Positions 9,777 to 19,076 of a stretch of DNA of 64,000 nt are shown here, piece after piece (the stretch's first letter is position 1; each line of letters starts with the position of its first letter). The translations under genes and the position numbers were made by a program. This DNA is from Micromonospora sp. WMMD1102. Lineage in GTDB: Bacteria; Actinomycetota; Actinomycetes; Mycobacteriales; Micromonosporaceae. The stretch lies in the NCBI RefSeq assembly GCF_029626265.1, contig NZ_JARUBN010000001.1:7071001-7135000 (forward strand), read 5' to 3'. The notes under the pieces were generated by a model, which saw only the letters and a list, made by a program, of their open reading frames with translations, searched no databases and was not told where the DNA came from.

Positions 9777-12700
9777 CAGTCCTCCTCGGCCCGGCGCCAG
9801 ACGGGTACGTCACAGTCCAGCGTCGCCACCAGCCGCTCGCTGCCGTCGGCCCCGATCCGGTGCAACTGCGCGCCGTGCGGCAGTCGTACACTGTCCACTT
9901 TGAACTCGGCCACCACGTCGCTGCTCTCGCCCGGCGCGAACCCGTTGCCCCGGAACGGGGGACGCTCGATCACCCAGCCCTCCATCGCCCGCATGGCAGC
10001 CTCGTTCTGCCCGCCGTAGGGGATCCGGTAGAGGCTGGGCCGGTACGCCGGCCAGCGGAGCACGTAGATCTCCCCGGCGTCCCGCTCGAAGGGCGAACCG
10101 GGATGGTTGAGGCCGAGCGCGGCGTAGAGCTTCGCCGGAGTACGCAGGTGTGCGACCTCGGAGGCCCGGTGCACGAATCCGGAGATTCGGTCGTAGCCAC
10201 GGTCGAGATAGTAGGAGAGCTGGCTCGGCGCGATGGTCTTCTGCATCATCGTCGGCCGCCCCGGGTCCTCCCGATCCGGCGCGTACGTCGACCGGGGCGC
10301 CTCCTCCTCGGCCGGATCCTGTGCCGCCGGCTCCCCGGTGTCGTCTCCGAGACCCACCTCGGCGGCCCAGTTCGCCAGCGCGACGATCTGCCCGCCCGGC
10401 AGTTTCGCCCCGACCGGCGTGCCCGGGTTGACCGCGAACGAGTAGTTCTCGTCCGGCCACCGCCGGATCAGCTGGGCGAACTTGACCTCGATCGTGTCGA
10501 TCGTCTCGGGCAGGTGGTCACCGAGTCGCTCCGCCGAGGTGAACACCACGACGTAGCGCTCCCCGTCCAGCAGCTCGGTACGCCACTCGAAGCCCTCCTC
10601 GCCGGGCCGGCTCCCCGACGCCGAGTTGTACGCCACCGGCAGCAGTACCCGGGCGAGCAGCAGGGTGGAGAGGAACGTGTCGGTACTGCCGTCGCCGGCC
10701 GCGTCGAGCAGGCTCCGCTCGACCTCGTTGGCGGGTGTGAACTCCGTCGGAAGTCGTCGGGCGGGAACCGGGTCGGTGACCGCCTGCGGCTGGACACCTT
10801 CGGCGACGCCGGATCCGGCGCCGCCGAGCCGCGGCGACTCGGTACCGGCGACACGCGGCGACTCGGCCCCGACGGAATACGGCGGTGCAGTGCCGAGGGG
10901 CTGCCGCGATTCGGTGCCGACGGGCTGCCGCAGCGCCGTGCCGGCGGGATCCCGCAGCTCCGTACCGGCGGGATGCCGCGGCTCGGTGCCGACGGACAGC
11001 GTCGTGTCCGGGCCGGCGTCGGGCGGCCGGTTGTCGACCGGCCCGGCCGGAACAGTCTCGGCGGGGGCCGCTGTCGGGCTGACCTGTCCGGCGGTCGACG
11101 GGCCGCTGCCGAACCGGTCGGCGACCTGGGCGCCGCTGGCGAACCGCTGGGTGACCTGAGGGCTGGCGACGAACTGTCCACCGCTGGACGGGCCGGCGGC
11201 GAACTGCTCGGTGACCTCAGGGCCGGGGGTGAACTGCTGGGTGGTCCCGGGAGCGACCGCGAACGACTCGCTCGGTGACGGAACGGCGCTGCCGGACGGA
11301 TCCGCCGCGCTGGACGGATCCGCCGCGTCGCCGGACGGACCAATGGTGGCCTGCCCCCGCGCCGACCGACCGGCGGAGAATCGCTCGCTGACGGACGGGC
11401 CGCTGCCGAACCGCCGGGTCTGCGTCCGCGCGGTGTCGAGCCTCTCGGTGGACGGCGAGTCCGCCACCGGGGACTCCGGCCCGAACGACCCGTCGGGAAA
11501 CGACTGGCCGGGCTCGTCGGCCGGGCTGCGGGCGGCGGGGGTGAACAGCGACGGCTCGGACAGCTCGACTGGCGGCGGGGTCCAGACCTCCGGAGCTGGA
11601 AGGTCCGACGGCGGCGCCTGTGCGAAGACCGGCCGCTCCTCGACCGGCCGCTCCTCCGGTGCCTGGCCCTGCACCGGCCCGATGACCCGGTCGGCCTCCG
11701 GGTCGGTGGGCCGGTTCCAGGCCGGCGGCGCCTCGACCGACGCACTTCCCGGGGACGGCCCGACCGTCCCGTTCCCGGGCGCAGCGACCGGCGACGGGCC
11801 GACTGACGAATTCGGGCCGACCGACGAATTCGGGCCGGCCGAGCTGCCGTTCGCGGCGCCCGACGAGGTGGGTCGGATCGCGCTCGCCGGTGTCATCCAG
11901 CCCGCCGAGGTGTCCGCCGAGATCTGGCTGCCGAAGTCTCCACCCGGTCCGCTCCCGGCCGGCGTCGGCGCGATCACCGGGACGGTGGCGGGGGTGCCGG
12001 GCGGCTGGACCTGAGACGGTTCCGGAGGCGGTGCCGGGGAGGGCGGGAACGGTGCCGGGTCGCTGCCCGGCGGTGCCGCCGGAGCCGGTCCGACCGTGCC
12101 CTCGATCGGCGGGGACAGCCGTACGGCCTCCCGCGACAGGTCAACGGTCTCCCCCGACAGTTCGACGATCCCCCGGGACAGCTGCACGGTCTCCCGTGGC
12201 CGCTCGGACGACGGGGCCGGGAACGACGACGGGGACGGGTATCCGGCCGTTGAATCCACCGACTGGAACACCTCGGCCGGGTTCCGGGCCGGCTCGGCCG
12301 GCCGGAACGGGCGCCCCGGCTCCGGTTCCGCCGGGCGGAACGACTCGGCCTCCACCGAACGGAACGGGTCGACGACCTCGCGCGACCTGCCGGGCGACCG
12401 CGCCGGCAGCCCGTCCCGGTCGGCCGGTCGCAGCGGGAGCGCGTCCGGGTCGGTCGGTCGCGGCGGAAGCGCGTCCCGGTCGGTCGGCCGGAACGGCAGC
12501 CCGTCCGGCTCCACCGCGCGGAACGGGCCGGCCACCTCCGGCTCCGCCCTCGGCGGCCCGTCGGGCGGGCGGCGCGGCACGGCGGCCGTCGCCCGGGCCC
12601 GGGCGGCCCGCTCGACCTGCTCCAGCCGGGCGCGGGCGCCCATGCTGCGGCCGGGTAGCCGTACGTCGCCACGGGAGAGTTGGGAGACGAACCAGGCGGG

Positions 12701-13042
12701 CAGATAACCCTCGATCGGCAGGCCCGGATTCACCGCGAGCCACCACTCGGGGTTCGGCCAGCCGGTGGCCAGTTCGGGATAGGCCGCCCGGCGGGTCGAT
12801 CCGGCGTTCTCGGCGAGACACGCGCGCAGGGCGGCGGTGGACGTGAATGCGAGTACGTGAGTGCGACCGCCGGTGGTCCAGGTGCCCCAGCCCATCGGTG
12901 CGCGGCCGGCGAGCGCCTCCGCGGAGACCGGCAGCAGCAGATCGGTGCGGGCGAGAATGCGGAAGTAGAGTTCCTGGTCGCCCGCGCGGAGTGCGTCCCG
13001 CATCGCGGCCTCGGTCTCGGTGGCCGGCTCCCATTCGGTCAC
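9776..13042 (-). CDS. large SseB-linker-SseB protein of the type VII secretion locus
   Basis: About 1,088 aa. Residues ~1-140 are an SseB-like domain (FRILARTDLLLPVS, HVLAFTSTAALRACL, WWLAVNPGLPIEGYLPAW). Residues ~141-760 form a very long Pro/Ser/Gly/Thr linker with degenerate repeats such as RPTDRDALPPRP and VGPNSSVGPN. A second SseB-like domain follows at ~765-890 (ARVLLPVAYN, YVVVFTSAERLGDHL, YSFAVNPGTPVGAKLP). The last ~150 residues (~935-1088) are a distinct folded domain with WPAYRPSLYRIPYGG and GWVIERPPFRGNGF, which I do not recognise. No signal peptide. GTG at 13042 is preferred over GTG at 13048 because GGGAGG then sits 5 nt upstream. It lies divergent from mycP and is coupled to the 120-aa gene. 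Confidence 0.75.
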   Translation of the reverse strand: MTEWEPATETEAAMRDALRAGDQELYFRILARTDLLLPVSAEALAGRAPMGWGTWTTGGRTHVLAFTSTAALRACLAENAGSTRRAAYPELATGWPNPEWWLAVNPGLPIEGYLPAWFVSQLSRGDVRLPGRSMGARARLEQVERAARARATAAVPRRPPDGPPRAEPEVAGPFRAVEPDGLPFRPTDRDALPPRPTDPDALPLRPADRDGLPARSPGRSREVVDPFRSVEAESFRPAEPEPGRPFRPAEPARNPAEVFQSVDSTAGYPSPSSFPAPSSERPRETVQLSRGIVELSGETVDLSREAVRLSPPIEGTVGPAPAAPPGSDPAPFPPSPAPPPEPSQVQPPGTPATVPVIAPTPAGSGPGGDFGSQISADTSAGWMTPASAIRPTSSGAANGSSAGPNSSVGPNSSVGPSPVAAPGNGTVGPSPGSASVEAPPAWNRPTDPEADRVIGPVQGQAPEERPVEERPVFAQAPPSDLPAPEVWTPPPVELSEPSLFTPAARSPADEPGQSFPDGSFGPESPVADSPSTERLDTARTQTRRFGSGPSVSERFSAGRSARGQATIGPSGDAADPSSAADPSGSAVPSPSESFAVAPGTTQQFTPGPEVTEQFAAGPSSGGQFVASPQVTQRFASGAQVADRFGSGPSTAGQVSPTAAPAETVPAGPVDNRPPDAGPDTTLSVGTEPRHPAGTELRDPAGTALRQPVGTESRQPLGTAPPYSVGAESPRVAGTESPRLGGAGSGVAEGVQPQAVTDPVPARRLPTEFTPANEVERSLLDAAGDGSTDTFLSTLLLARVLLPVAYNSASGSRPGEEGFEWRTELLDGERYVVVFTSAERLGDHLPETIDTIEVKFAQLIRRWPDENYSFAVNPGTPVGAKLPGGQIVALANWAAEVGLGDDTGEPAAQDPAEEEAPRSTYAPDREDPGRPTMMQKTIAPSQLSYYLDRGYDRISGFVHRASEVAHLRTPAKLYAALGLNHPGSPFERDAGEIYVLRWPAYRPSLYRIPYGGQNEAAMRAMEGWVIERPPFRGNGFAPGESSDVVAEFKVDSVRLPHGAQLHRIGADGSERLVATLDCDVPVWRRAEED

Positions 13043-13227
13043 GGCCACCTCCCTCTCGCCGAACAGGCCACAAGCGTCGCGTACAACCTACAAGGTGGGG
13101 ACCGGATGACAATGGTTGGCTGGCGGTGGATGCCCTCGACGACGATCCCCCGATAGCATCCGGTGCGCGGGTCCGAACCGATCGATCCGCACCCGATGGC
13201 GGACCGAACGGATTTCGGAGGCGACCG

Positions 13228-14469
13228 ATGCCTGGCCGGAGGATACGACTCACGATGGCGGCCACCGTCACGGTGCTGATGGCCCCACCGATCGCCGCCG
13301 GTCCGGCCGTCGCGGCGCCGCTCGGGCCGCCGGTCGCCCAGCGGGCCCTGCCGGGCTGTGACGACAACACCCCACCCGCCCAGCCCATCACCACGCTGCC
13401 GTGGGCGCAACAGCGGTACGCCCCGGAGCGGCTTGCGCCGCTCGCCACCGGAGCCGGCGTGACGGTGGCGGTGATCGACTCGGGTGTCGACGACACGCAC
13501 CCGCAGATGCGGGGACGGGTGCTGCGCGGGCGTGACTTCCTCGGCTCGGACCAGAACGGCAAGCGCGACTGCGCCCGGCACGGCACCGGGGTGGCCAGCA
13601 TCATCGCGGCTGCTCCCCGGGAGGGGACCCCGTTCCGGGGCTTCGCACCCGACGCCAAGATCCTTCCGATCCGGGTGAGCGAGCAAAAAGTCATCGAGGG
13701 CAAGGAATCGGGCGACAGCGTCACCGTCGGTACATTTGCCCAGTCGATCCGCTGGGCGGTCGACAACGGGGCGGACGTAATCAACCTCTCCGTCGTGTAC
13801 TACTCCGACAACCCGGCGCTCCGGGCGGCGGTCGAGTACGCCGTGCGGAAGGACGTCGTGATCGTCGCCGCCGCCGGCAACCTCAACCAGGACAAGAACC
13901 CCCGCCCGTTCCCGACGTCGTACGACGGGGTGATCGGGGTGGGCTCGGTAGGTGAGGACGGTGCCGTCTCGCAGTTCTCCCAGCGCGGCGACTACGTCGA
14001 CCTGGTCGCCCCGGGCGGCGGCGTGGTGGTCGCCGCGCCGGAGCGTGGGCACGTGCTGGACAACGGCACCAGTTACGCCACCCCGTTCGTGACCGCCACC
14101 GCGGCACTGATCCGGCAGTACCACCCCGAGCTGGACGCGCGGCAGGTGGCGCAGCGCCTGATCGCCGCCGCCGACCCGGTGCCCGGCTCGGACCGGAACG
14201 CGTACGGGGCCGGGCTGCTCAACCCGTACCGGGCGGTCACCGACACGGCGGCGCCGGCCCGACGCCCCGAGGCCGCCGGGCTGCCGCCGCACCAGGTCGA
14301 CCCGGCGGAGGTGGCCCAGGCGCAGCGGCGTTCGGTGGCCCAGGAGCGAGCGCTCTGGGTGGCCGGTCTTGCCGGCACCGTGGCGCTGATGGCGCTGCTG
14401 CTCGCCGTGGTGCTTCCCCGGGGAATGCGCCGCGGCTGGCGTCCCGCCGGGCCGACCTCACAGCCCTGA
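13228..14469 (+). CDS. mycP: mycosin, membrane-anchored subtilisin-like protease of type VII secretion
   Basis: 413 aa S8 serine protease. An N-terminal signal peptide ends in the AAG/AVAAP region (~residue 30). The catalytic triad is visible: Asp in VAVIDSGVDDTHP (~90), His in CARHGTGVAS (~120), Ser in NGTSYATPFV (~285), with the oxyanion Asn in AAAGN. A hydrophobic segment (LWVAGLAGTVALMALLLAVV) and basic tail near the C-terminus anchor it in the membrane with the catalytic domain outside. Mycosins process substrates and stabilise the ESX membrane complex. ATG 13228 has GGAGG 6 nt upstream; the longer open frame is rejected because it lacks family-like sequence. Confidence 0.9.
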   Translation: MPGRRIRLTMAATVTVLMAPPIAAGPAVAAPLGPPVAQRALPGCDDNTPPAQPITTLPWAQQRYAPERLAPLATGAGVTVAVIDSGVDDTHPQMRGRVLRGRDFLGSDQNGKRDCARHGTGVASIIAAAPREGTPFRGFAPDAKILPIRVSEQKVIEGKESGDSVTVGTFAQSIRWAVDNGADVINLSVVYYSDNPALRAAVEYAVRKDVVIVAAAGNLNQDKNPRPFPTSYDGVIGVGSVGEDGAVSQFSQRGDYVDLVAPGGGVVVAAPERGHVLDNGTSYATPFVTATAALIRQYHPELDARQVAQRLIAAADPVPGSDRNAYGAGLLNPYRAVTDTAAPARRPEAAGLPPHQVDPAEVAQAQRRSVAQERALWVAGLAGTVALMALLLAVVLPRGMRRGWRPAGPTSQP

Positions 14470-14479
14470 CCGGCCTCCC

Positions 14480-14545
14480 CGGCGCGCTGTCGGCGGCCCC
14501 CCGGCGCGCTGCCGGCGGTGCCTCGGCGCGCTGCCGGCGGTCTCT
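14480..14545. repeat. 22-bp tandem repeat, 3 copies
   Basis: CGGCGCGCTG recurs at 14480, 14502 and 14524 within near-identical 22-bp units, immediately after the mycP stop codon. Confidence 0.75.
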
Positions 14546-14546
14546 C

Positions 14547-14568
14547 GGTGGGGCATCCCCGCCCCACC
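14547..14568. terminator. bidirectional terminator hairpin
   Basis: GGTGGGGC / GCCCCACC, 8-bp stem with a 6-nt loop, between convergent mycP and the WXG100 gene at 14685. Confidence 0.5.
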
Positions 14569-14684
14569 ACCGTCGCCGAAGCTCCGCGAAGCTGCACCGC
14601 GCCGGTCCTGAGGCCGGGCAAGCAGATGCCCCGGGTGTGGCGCGTACGGATCACGCGGCAGCCCGGGGCAGTCTGGGTCGTGCG

Positions 14685-14981
14685 TCAGGGCTGGAACAGC
14701 CCGGTGTTCTTCTTCTCGGTGCTGAGGTAGTCCGCGGCGGACTCGTCCAGCGCCATCTTGATGTCACGCAGCATGTTGGACATCTCCTGCGCACCCTGAC
14801 GCCACTTCGTCTGGCGCTGGTAGTACGCCTGCTGCGCCTCACCCTCCCAGGTGTTGACGAGCGGCGCCGCGTCCGACTCCAGCTGGTCGAGCTGCGAGTC
14901 GAGCGTGTTCAGCGCCTTCTGGATGTCCGCGCCAGCCTGCTGCAACGCGGCGAAATTGACGACAAGAAGGCCGTCACTCAT
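14685..14981 (-). CDS. WXG100-family protein (ESX substrate), downstream partner
   Basis: 98 aa, the typical length of WXG100 proteins, which form a helical hairpin. The hinge motif W-E-G occurs in LVNTWEGEAQQAYY, and DYLSTE near the C-terminus supplies a YxxxE type VII export signal. It probably forms a heterodimer with the product of the gene 23 bp upstream and is exported by the ESX machinery. The ATG at 14981 follows a purine-rich stretch (GGGAGGGAAG). The reading frame stays open further upstream, through the neighbouring WXG100 gene, but that extension is antisense/out-of-frame shadow. Confidence 0.88.
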   Translation of the reverse strand: MSDGLLVVNFAALQQAGADIQKALNTLDSQLDQLESDAAPLVNTWEGEAQQAYYQRQTKWRQGAQEMSNMLRDIKMALDESAADYLSTEKKNTGLFQP

Positions 14982-15004
14982 CGGATCTTCCCTCCCCGGT
15001 CGAA

Positions 15005-15337
15005 TCAGAGCGGCAGCGTCATGCCGCCGGCGTTGGTGGCGTTCATCCGGCTCGACGCCTCGGTGTCGGACGCGTCGTACTGCTGGCCGGAGGTACGGAT
15101 CGCAGTTGCGGTCTCGCGCAGCGCACGGTGGATCTGCTCCTGGTTCTGCGCCCACTGCTGCTTGACCTGCTCGAAGGAGCGGCCACCAGCACCGCGCCAC
15201 GCGCTCTGCAACACCTCGAGCTGGCCCATGAGGCCGCTCAGCATGCTCTGCAGCGACTGGTCGACCGACTCGAACTTCGTGGCGGTCTGTTCCATCACCG
15301 CGGCTTCTGCCTGCGTCTGGGACACCCCCGAAGTCAC
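15005..15337 (-). CDS. WXG100-family protein (ESX substrate), upstream partner
   Basis: 110 aa, helical throughout. The W-R-G turn lies in LQSAWRGAGGRSFEQV and a YxxxD export signal in QQYDASDTE near the C-terminus. The gene precedes the second WXG100 gene by 23 bp, the usual tandem arrangement of EsxB/EsxA pairs, so co-expression and dimerisation are likely. The short N-terminal extension before the first helix is normal. A 245-bp gap to the end of eccB upstream probably carries its promoter, so the pair may be expressed separately from eccB. Confidence 0.88.
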   Translation of the reverse strand: MTSGVSQTQAEAAVMEQTATKFESVDQSLQSMLSGLMGQLEVLQSAWRGAGGRSFEQVKQQWAQNQEQIHRALRETATAIRTSGQQYDASDTEASSRMNATNAGGMTLPL

Positions 15338-15582
15338 CCCGCTCCCTTAACTCGTCGTCTACCGGAGAAACCCACTGTGGACTTCCCGGCTCGTGTCCGC
15401 GTCCCGGTCGGGTCGCGGCACAGTTCGGCAAATTACTTCCGTAGCCGACGGTAGCGGGCCGAGGCAAGGCTTGGATACCCCTGCCGGCCACTCTGTGGAC
15501 AGCGCCGTACCACGACGAACCAGACCTCCGGCTACCGACGGTCACCGACATTGTGCCGCACCATGGCGTTTCGCCGCTCGCC

Positions 15583-16983
15583 CTATTGCACGCCGGCCCG
15601 GTCGCGGGCCTTCTCCGGGTCCAGCGCCGGCCCGTCGGGAATCAGCGTGACCAGGATGCTCGGCATCCGTACCCGCTTGACGGCGCCGTAGCCGAGGTTG
15701 TTCAGCACCTCGCCGCTGGTGACCGGATGCCGCCGCCCCTGGTCGGTGACGACCGAGATGGCACCGCCGGTCGCACCCGGCGCGGCGGCGGCCTCGACCA
15801 CCACTCCGCGCCCCGGTTCCAGCACCACCTGGTCGGCGAGCGTCCCGCCCCGGGGCGACTGGGCGGAGGTGGCGGGCGGGGCGGCGATCCCGGACATGTC
15901 GGCACCGACCCGGATGTCCTGCACCCCACGGTCGTCCGGCACGTCGCCGCAGACCACGCCGCCCTCCGCGGAAGCCATCTCCGGGGTCTCCGCCGGTGCC
16001 GCCGCGTCGTTGCCGGGCACCAGGTCGCCCTTCTTCGGCATCGCGCCGTACTGGCCCTGGGTGAGCTTGGTCTCGTCGCCCTGCTTCACGACATCGCTGG
16101 TCAGCAGGATGTTGGCCTGCACCTCGGTGATGTTGTAGAGGCCGTCGCGCTTCGCGACCGCGTACTGGCCGCCGCCGCCCTGCCGCTCGACCAGGAAGAC
16201 CTCGCCGATCTTCGCACCCTCCACCGCGTCGGACGGCTCGCCCGCGTCGGGGATCCGGATCTCGCCCAGGTTCGTCCCGGCGGGCAGCGCGTTGAGCAGG
16301 GCCGGAGCCACCGGCACCCGCCGCTGGCTGCCCCAGGTGAGGGCGCTGACCACCAGGTCCGGATTCTCGATCAGGTGCCGGCGGTTGTGCCAGATCAGGA
16401 AGAGCTGCCCGTTGGGGTGCTCCGCCAGCAGACCCTCGTCGCCCAGCTCCCGGCCACCGGGCGCGGTCCTGCCGACCAGCAATGTCGACTGTGGCTGGGC
16501 GGCACCGCCGCCGCCGGCGCGCGGCTGGGAGCAGATCGTCCAGCCGCCGGAGACCAGCCGGTTGTGCGGGGCCAGCGACTCCGGCAGGTCGCGGATGCCG
16601 AGCGTCACGCCGCGCGGCTGGCCCTCCAGCGACTTGCGCGACACCGACACCGTCTTCGGCACCTGGCCGACGATGAGCAGCGCGGAGGTGTAGTTGAGCA
16701 CCGGGTGCAGGGTGTTGTCGACGTAGACGTACTGGGCGCCGGACTCCTTCTCGACGATGACGACCGAGGAGTCCTTCCACTTCGTCGCGCCGCCGCCGAC
16801 GAAGACGCCGTAGACCACCGAGCCGCCGATGCCGATCAGCGCGATCAGCAGGCTGGCCAGGGTCGCGCCGGCCGCCCGGCGGAACGGAGACTGCGCGGGA
16901 TCGGTCTCCCGCATCACCAGCGCGCCCACCACCCGCTGGACCATGAACTGGTAGGAATGCAACTGGTCCTGCCTCGACGGCAT
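15583..16983 (-). CDS. eccB: type VII secretion protein EccB
   Basis: 466 aa, usual size. The N-terminus (SRQDQLHSYQFMVQRVVGALV) is diagnostic of EccB; a single transmembrane helix follows at about residues 45-65 (LASLLIALIGIGGSVVYGVF). The remainder is the large extracytoplasmic repeat domain, ending in a segment with conserved Gly/Pro and the WXG-locus-typical SILVTLIPDGPALDPEKA. EccB is a core subunit of the ESX inner-membrane complex, with EccC, EccD and EccE. It is divergent from eccE with ~100 bp between the starts; TATCGT (17015-17020, minus strand) is a candidate -10, and a GGAGAGGGGG ribosome-binding site precedes the ATG. Confidence 0.92.
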   Translation of the reverse strand: MPSRQDQLHSYQFMVQRVVGALVMRETDPAQSPFRRAAGATLASLLIALIGIGGSVVYGVFVGGGATKWKDSSVVIVEKESGAQYVYVDNTLHPVLNYTSALLIVGQVPKTVSVSRKSLEGQPRGVTLGIRDLPESLAPHNRLVSGGWTICSQPRAGGGGAAQPQSTLLVGRTAPGGRELGDEGLLAEHPNGQLFLIWHNRRHLIENPDLVVSALTWGSQRRVPVAPALLNALPAGTNLGEIRIPDAGEPSDAVEGAKIGEVFLVERQGGGGQYAVAKRDGLYNITEVQANILLTSDVVKQGDETKLTQGQYGAMPKKGDLVPGNDAAAPAETPEMASAEGGVVCGDVPDDRGVQDIRVGADMSGIAAPPATSAQSPRGGTLADQVVLEPGRGVVVEAAAAPGATGGAISVVTDQGRRHPVTSGEVLNNLGYGAVKRVRMPSILVTLIPDGPALDPEKARDRAGVQ

Positions 16984-17084
16984 GCGGGCCCCCTCTCCGG
17001 TTGGTCCGGCCCATACGATAGGCCCCTGAGTGAATCGCGGGGGGCGGGCCCACGGCCGACGCCCATCCAGGGGAGGCTATCGCG

Positions 17085-18959
17085 GTGACGGTAACTGCGG
17101 CAGACAACCGGACCCGGCCCACCGGCACCCCGGGCAGCCGGATCGACCGGTCGCCACCGGCGCCACTGCCGGCGTCCTCCACACCGACCCGGTCCGGCCT
17201 GCTCGGGGTCCGGGCGGGGCAGGTGGTGGCGTTGCAGGTGGCGCTGGCAGTGGTGCTGGCCGCCGCCGGCCAGGGCCCACTGCTGCTCGTCGGGGCCGCG
17301 CTGCTGGCCCTCGCCCTGGTGCTGCTGACCTGGATCCGGCTGCGTCGACGCTGGCTGTTCGAGTGGATCAGCATCGGGATGCGCTACTCGTCCCGGCAGC
17401 GGACCCTGGCGCAGGCCGCGCCGCCGGAGGCCCTCCTGGACATGGTCAACCCCGGAGCCGTGGTGCTGCCGGTCGACCTGGCCGGCGACGCCGCCTGCAT
17501 GGTCAGCGACGCCTACGGCCTCACCGCCGTACTCGAGCTCGGCGACCAGGTCGGCATGCTCGCCGACGCCCCGCAGTCGCTGCTCTCCCCGGCCGGGCTG
17601 CTGCCGGCGGCCAGCGCCGAGACCCCGCCGATGCGGGTGCAACTGGTGCTCACCGGTGCCCCGGCTCCGACGCTGGCCGCGGGCGGCGGCACTCCGGCGA
17701 CGTCGTACCGGCAGCTCACCGACGGGCGGCTGCTCGGGCACGAGCGGGCCCTGCTCGCCGTCCGGGTGCTGCGCGCCGACGGCTGGTCCGACGAGGACCT
17801 GCGGCGGGCACTCTCCAGCGCGGTACGCAAGGTCCGCCGCCGGCTCGCCCCGGTGCCGACCCGGGTGCTCGGCGAACGCGCCGCGCTCGGCGTACTCGCG
17901 GAGACGGTGCACCACGACGGCGCGCAACCGGCCCGGGAGAACTGGCAGGGGGTCAGCGTCGGCGGGCTGGTGCAGACCACCTTCCGGCTGCGTCGCTGGC
18001 CGGACCTGCGCGCCGAGGCCGGGCGCCGCTTCGTGCCCCGGCTGCTGGCGCTGCCGGCGACCGCCACCACGGTCTCGGTGAGCGCCGGGCCGTGGGCGGG
18101 CGGCGGCACCGACAACGTTCGGGTGGACGTCACGGTACGGCTGGCCGCGCCCACCCCGCAGGCACTCGGCACCGCCGTGCAGGCGCTGCGCCGGCTGCTC
18201 TCCGCCGAGCACGCCGTCGCCCGCCGGCTGGACGGCGAGCAGCTCGACGGGGTCGCCGCCACCCTGCCGCTCGGCGTGCTGGGTGCCGGCCCGACCGCCC
18301 CGGCACCGGCCACCACGCTGCCGGCATCCTCTGTGGACTCGCTCGACCTGCCGATCGGGCTGGCCGGGCTGATGCTCGGCGCCAACCGGCACGGCGCGGC
18401 GGTGGTCGCCCGGCTGTTCCGGGCCGAGACCACCCGGGTGGTGCTGATCGGCGGGGTACGCGCCGCGCAGCTCGTCGCGCTGCGGGCGATGGCGCTCGGC
18501 GCCCGGATCGTGGTGCAGACCGCCCGGCCGCGCGCCTGGGAGCCGTTCGTCCGGGGGGCCAGCGGGCCCGGCTCGCCGATCGCGATGATCCCGCCGGGAC
18601 GGCCGGTCGGCGGCCCGCCCGGCACCCAGCTGCACCCGCTGCTGGTGGTGGTCGACGTCGGTCCGGTGGCGGCCGACTCCCAGCCCGGACCGGGCTGGCA
18701 GACCAGCCTGGTCGTACGCGACGAGCTGGCCCCGGTCGACGTGGACGCGGTCTCCCGGGCCGACCTGGTGGTGTTGCAGCCGCTCCGGCCGCACGAGGCG
18801 CAACTGGCCGGGCTGGCGCTCGGGCTGGGCGACTCGGCGGACTGGCTGACCCGGATCCGGGCCGACATGGTCGGGGTGATCAACCGTCGGGTGCTGCGCT
18901 GGGCGCTGCTCTCGGCCACCCCGATCGAGTCCCAGCTGATCGGCCCGCCGGCCCGCTGA
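17085..18959 (+). CDS. eccE: type VII secretion protein EccE
   Basis: 624 aa. Two adjacent transmembrane helices (about residues 45-60 and 64-85) are followed by TWIRLRRRWLFEWISIGMRYSSR, a pattern typical of EccE, and then a long cytosolic Ala/Leu/Arg-rich domain. EccE sits at the periphery of the ESX core complex. It is longer than the mycobacterial proteins I know, mainly through C-terminal sequence. The GTG start follows GGGGAGG. It is divergent from eccB; no eccC or eccD gene follows. Confidence 0.85.
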   Translation: MTVTAADNRTRPTGTPGSRIDRSPPAPLPASSTPTRSGLLGVRAGQVVALQVALAVVLAAAGQGPLLLVGAALLALALVLLTWIRLRRRWLFEWISIGMRYSSRQRTLAQAAPPEALLDMVNPGAVVLPVDLAGDAACMVSDAYGLTAVLELGDQVGMLADAPQSLLSPAGLLPAASAETPPMRVQLVLTGAPAPTLAAGGGTPATSYRQLTDGRLLGHERALLAVRVLRADGWSDEDLRRALSSAVRKVRRRLAPVPTRVLGERAALGVLAETVHHDGAQPARENWQGVSVGGLVQTTFRLRRWPDLRAEAGRRFVPRLLALPATATTVSVSAGPWAGGGTDNVRVDVTVRLAAPTPQALGTAVQALRRLLSAEHAVARRLDGEQLDGVAATLPLGVLGAGPTAPAPATTLPASSVDSLDLPIGLAGLMLGANRHGAAVVARLFRAETTRVVLIGGVRAAQLVALRAMALGARIVVQTARPRAWEPFVRGASGPGSPIAMIPPGRPVGGPPGTQLHPLLVVVDVGPVAADSQPGPGWQTSLVVRDELAPVDVDAVSRADLVVLQPLRPHEAQLAGLALGLGDSADWLTRIRADMVGVINRRVLRWALLSATPIESQLIGPPAR

Positions 18960-19076
18960 CCGGCGTCGGCCGGACCAGCGGCGGCCGGACGGGTGGGGGT
19001 CGGACCGGTGGCGGCCGGGGATCCGGTGGCCGTTTGATCTGGGCTGACGTGGGATCACGTGGCACCATCTGCGGGC

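Noticed and set aside
12141..13784. 547-codon minus-strand frame
   Set aside because: Shadow spanning two genes on opposite strands; no domain.
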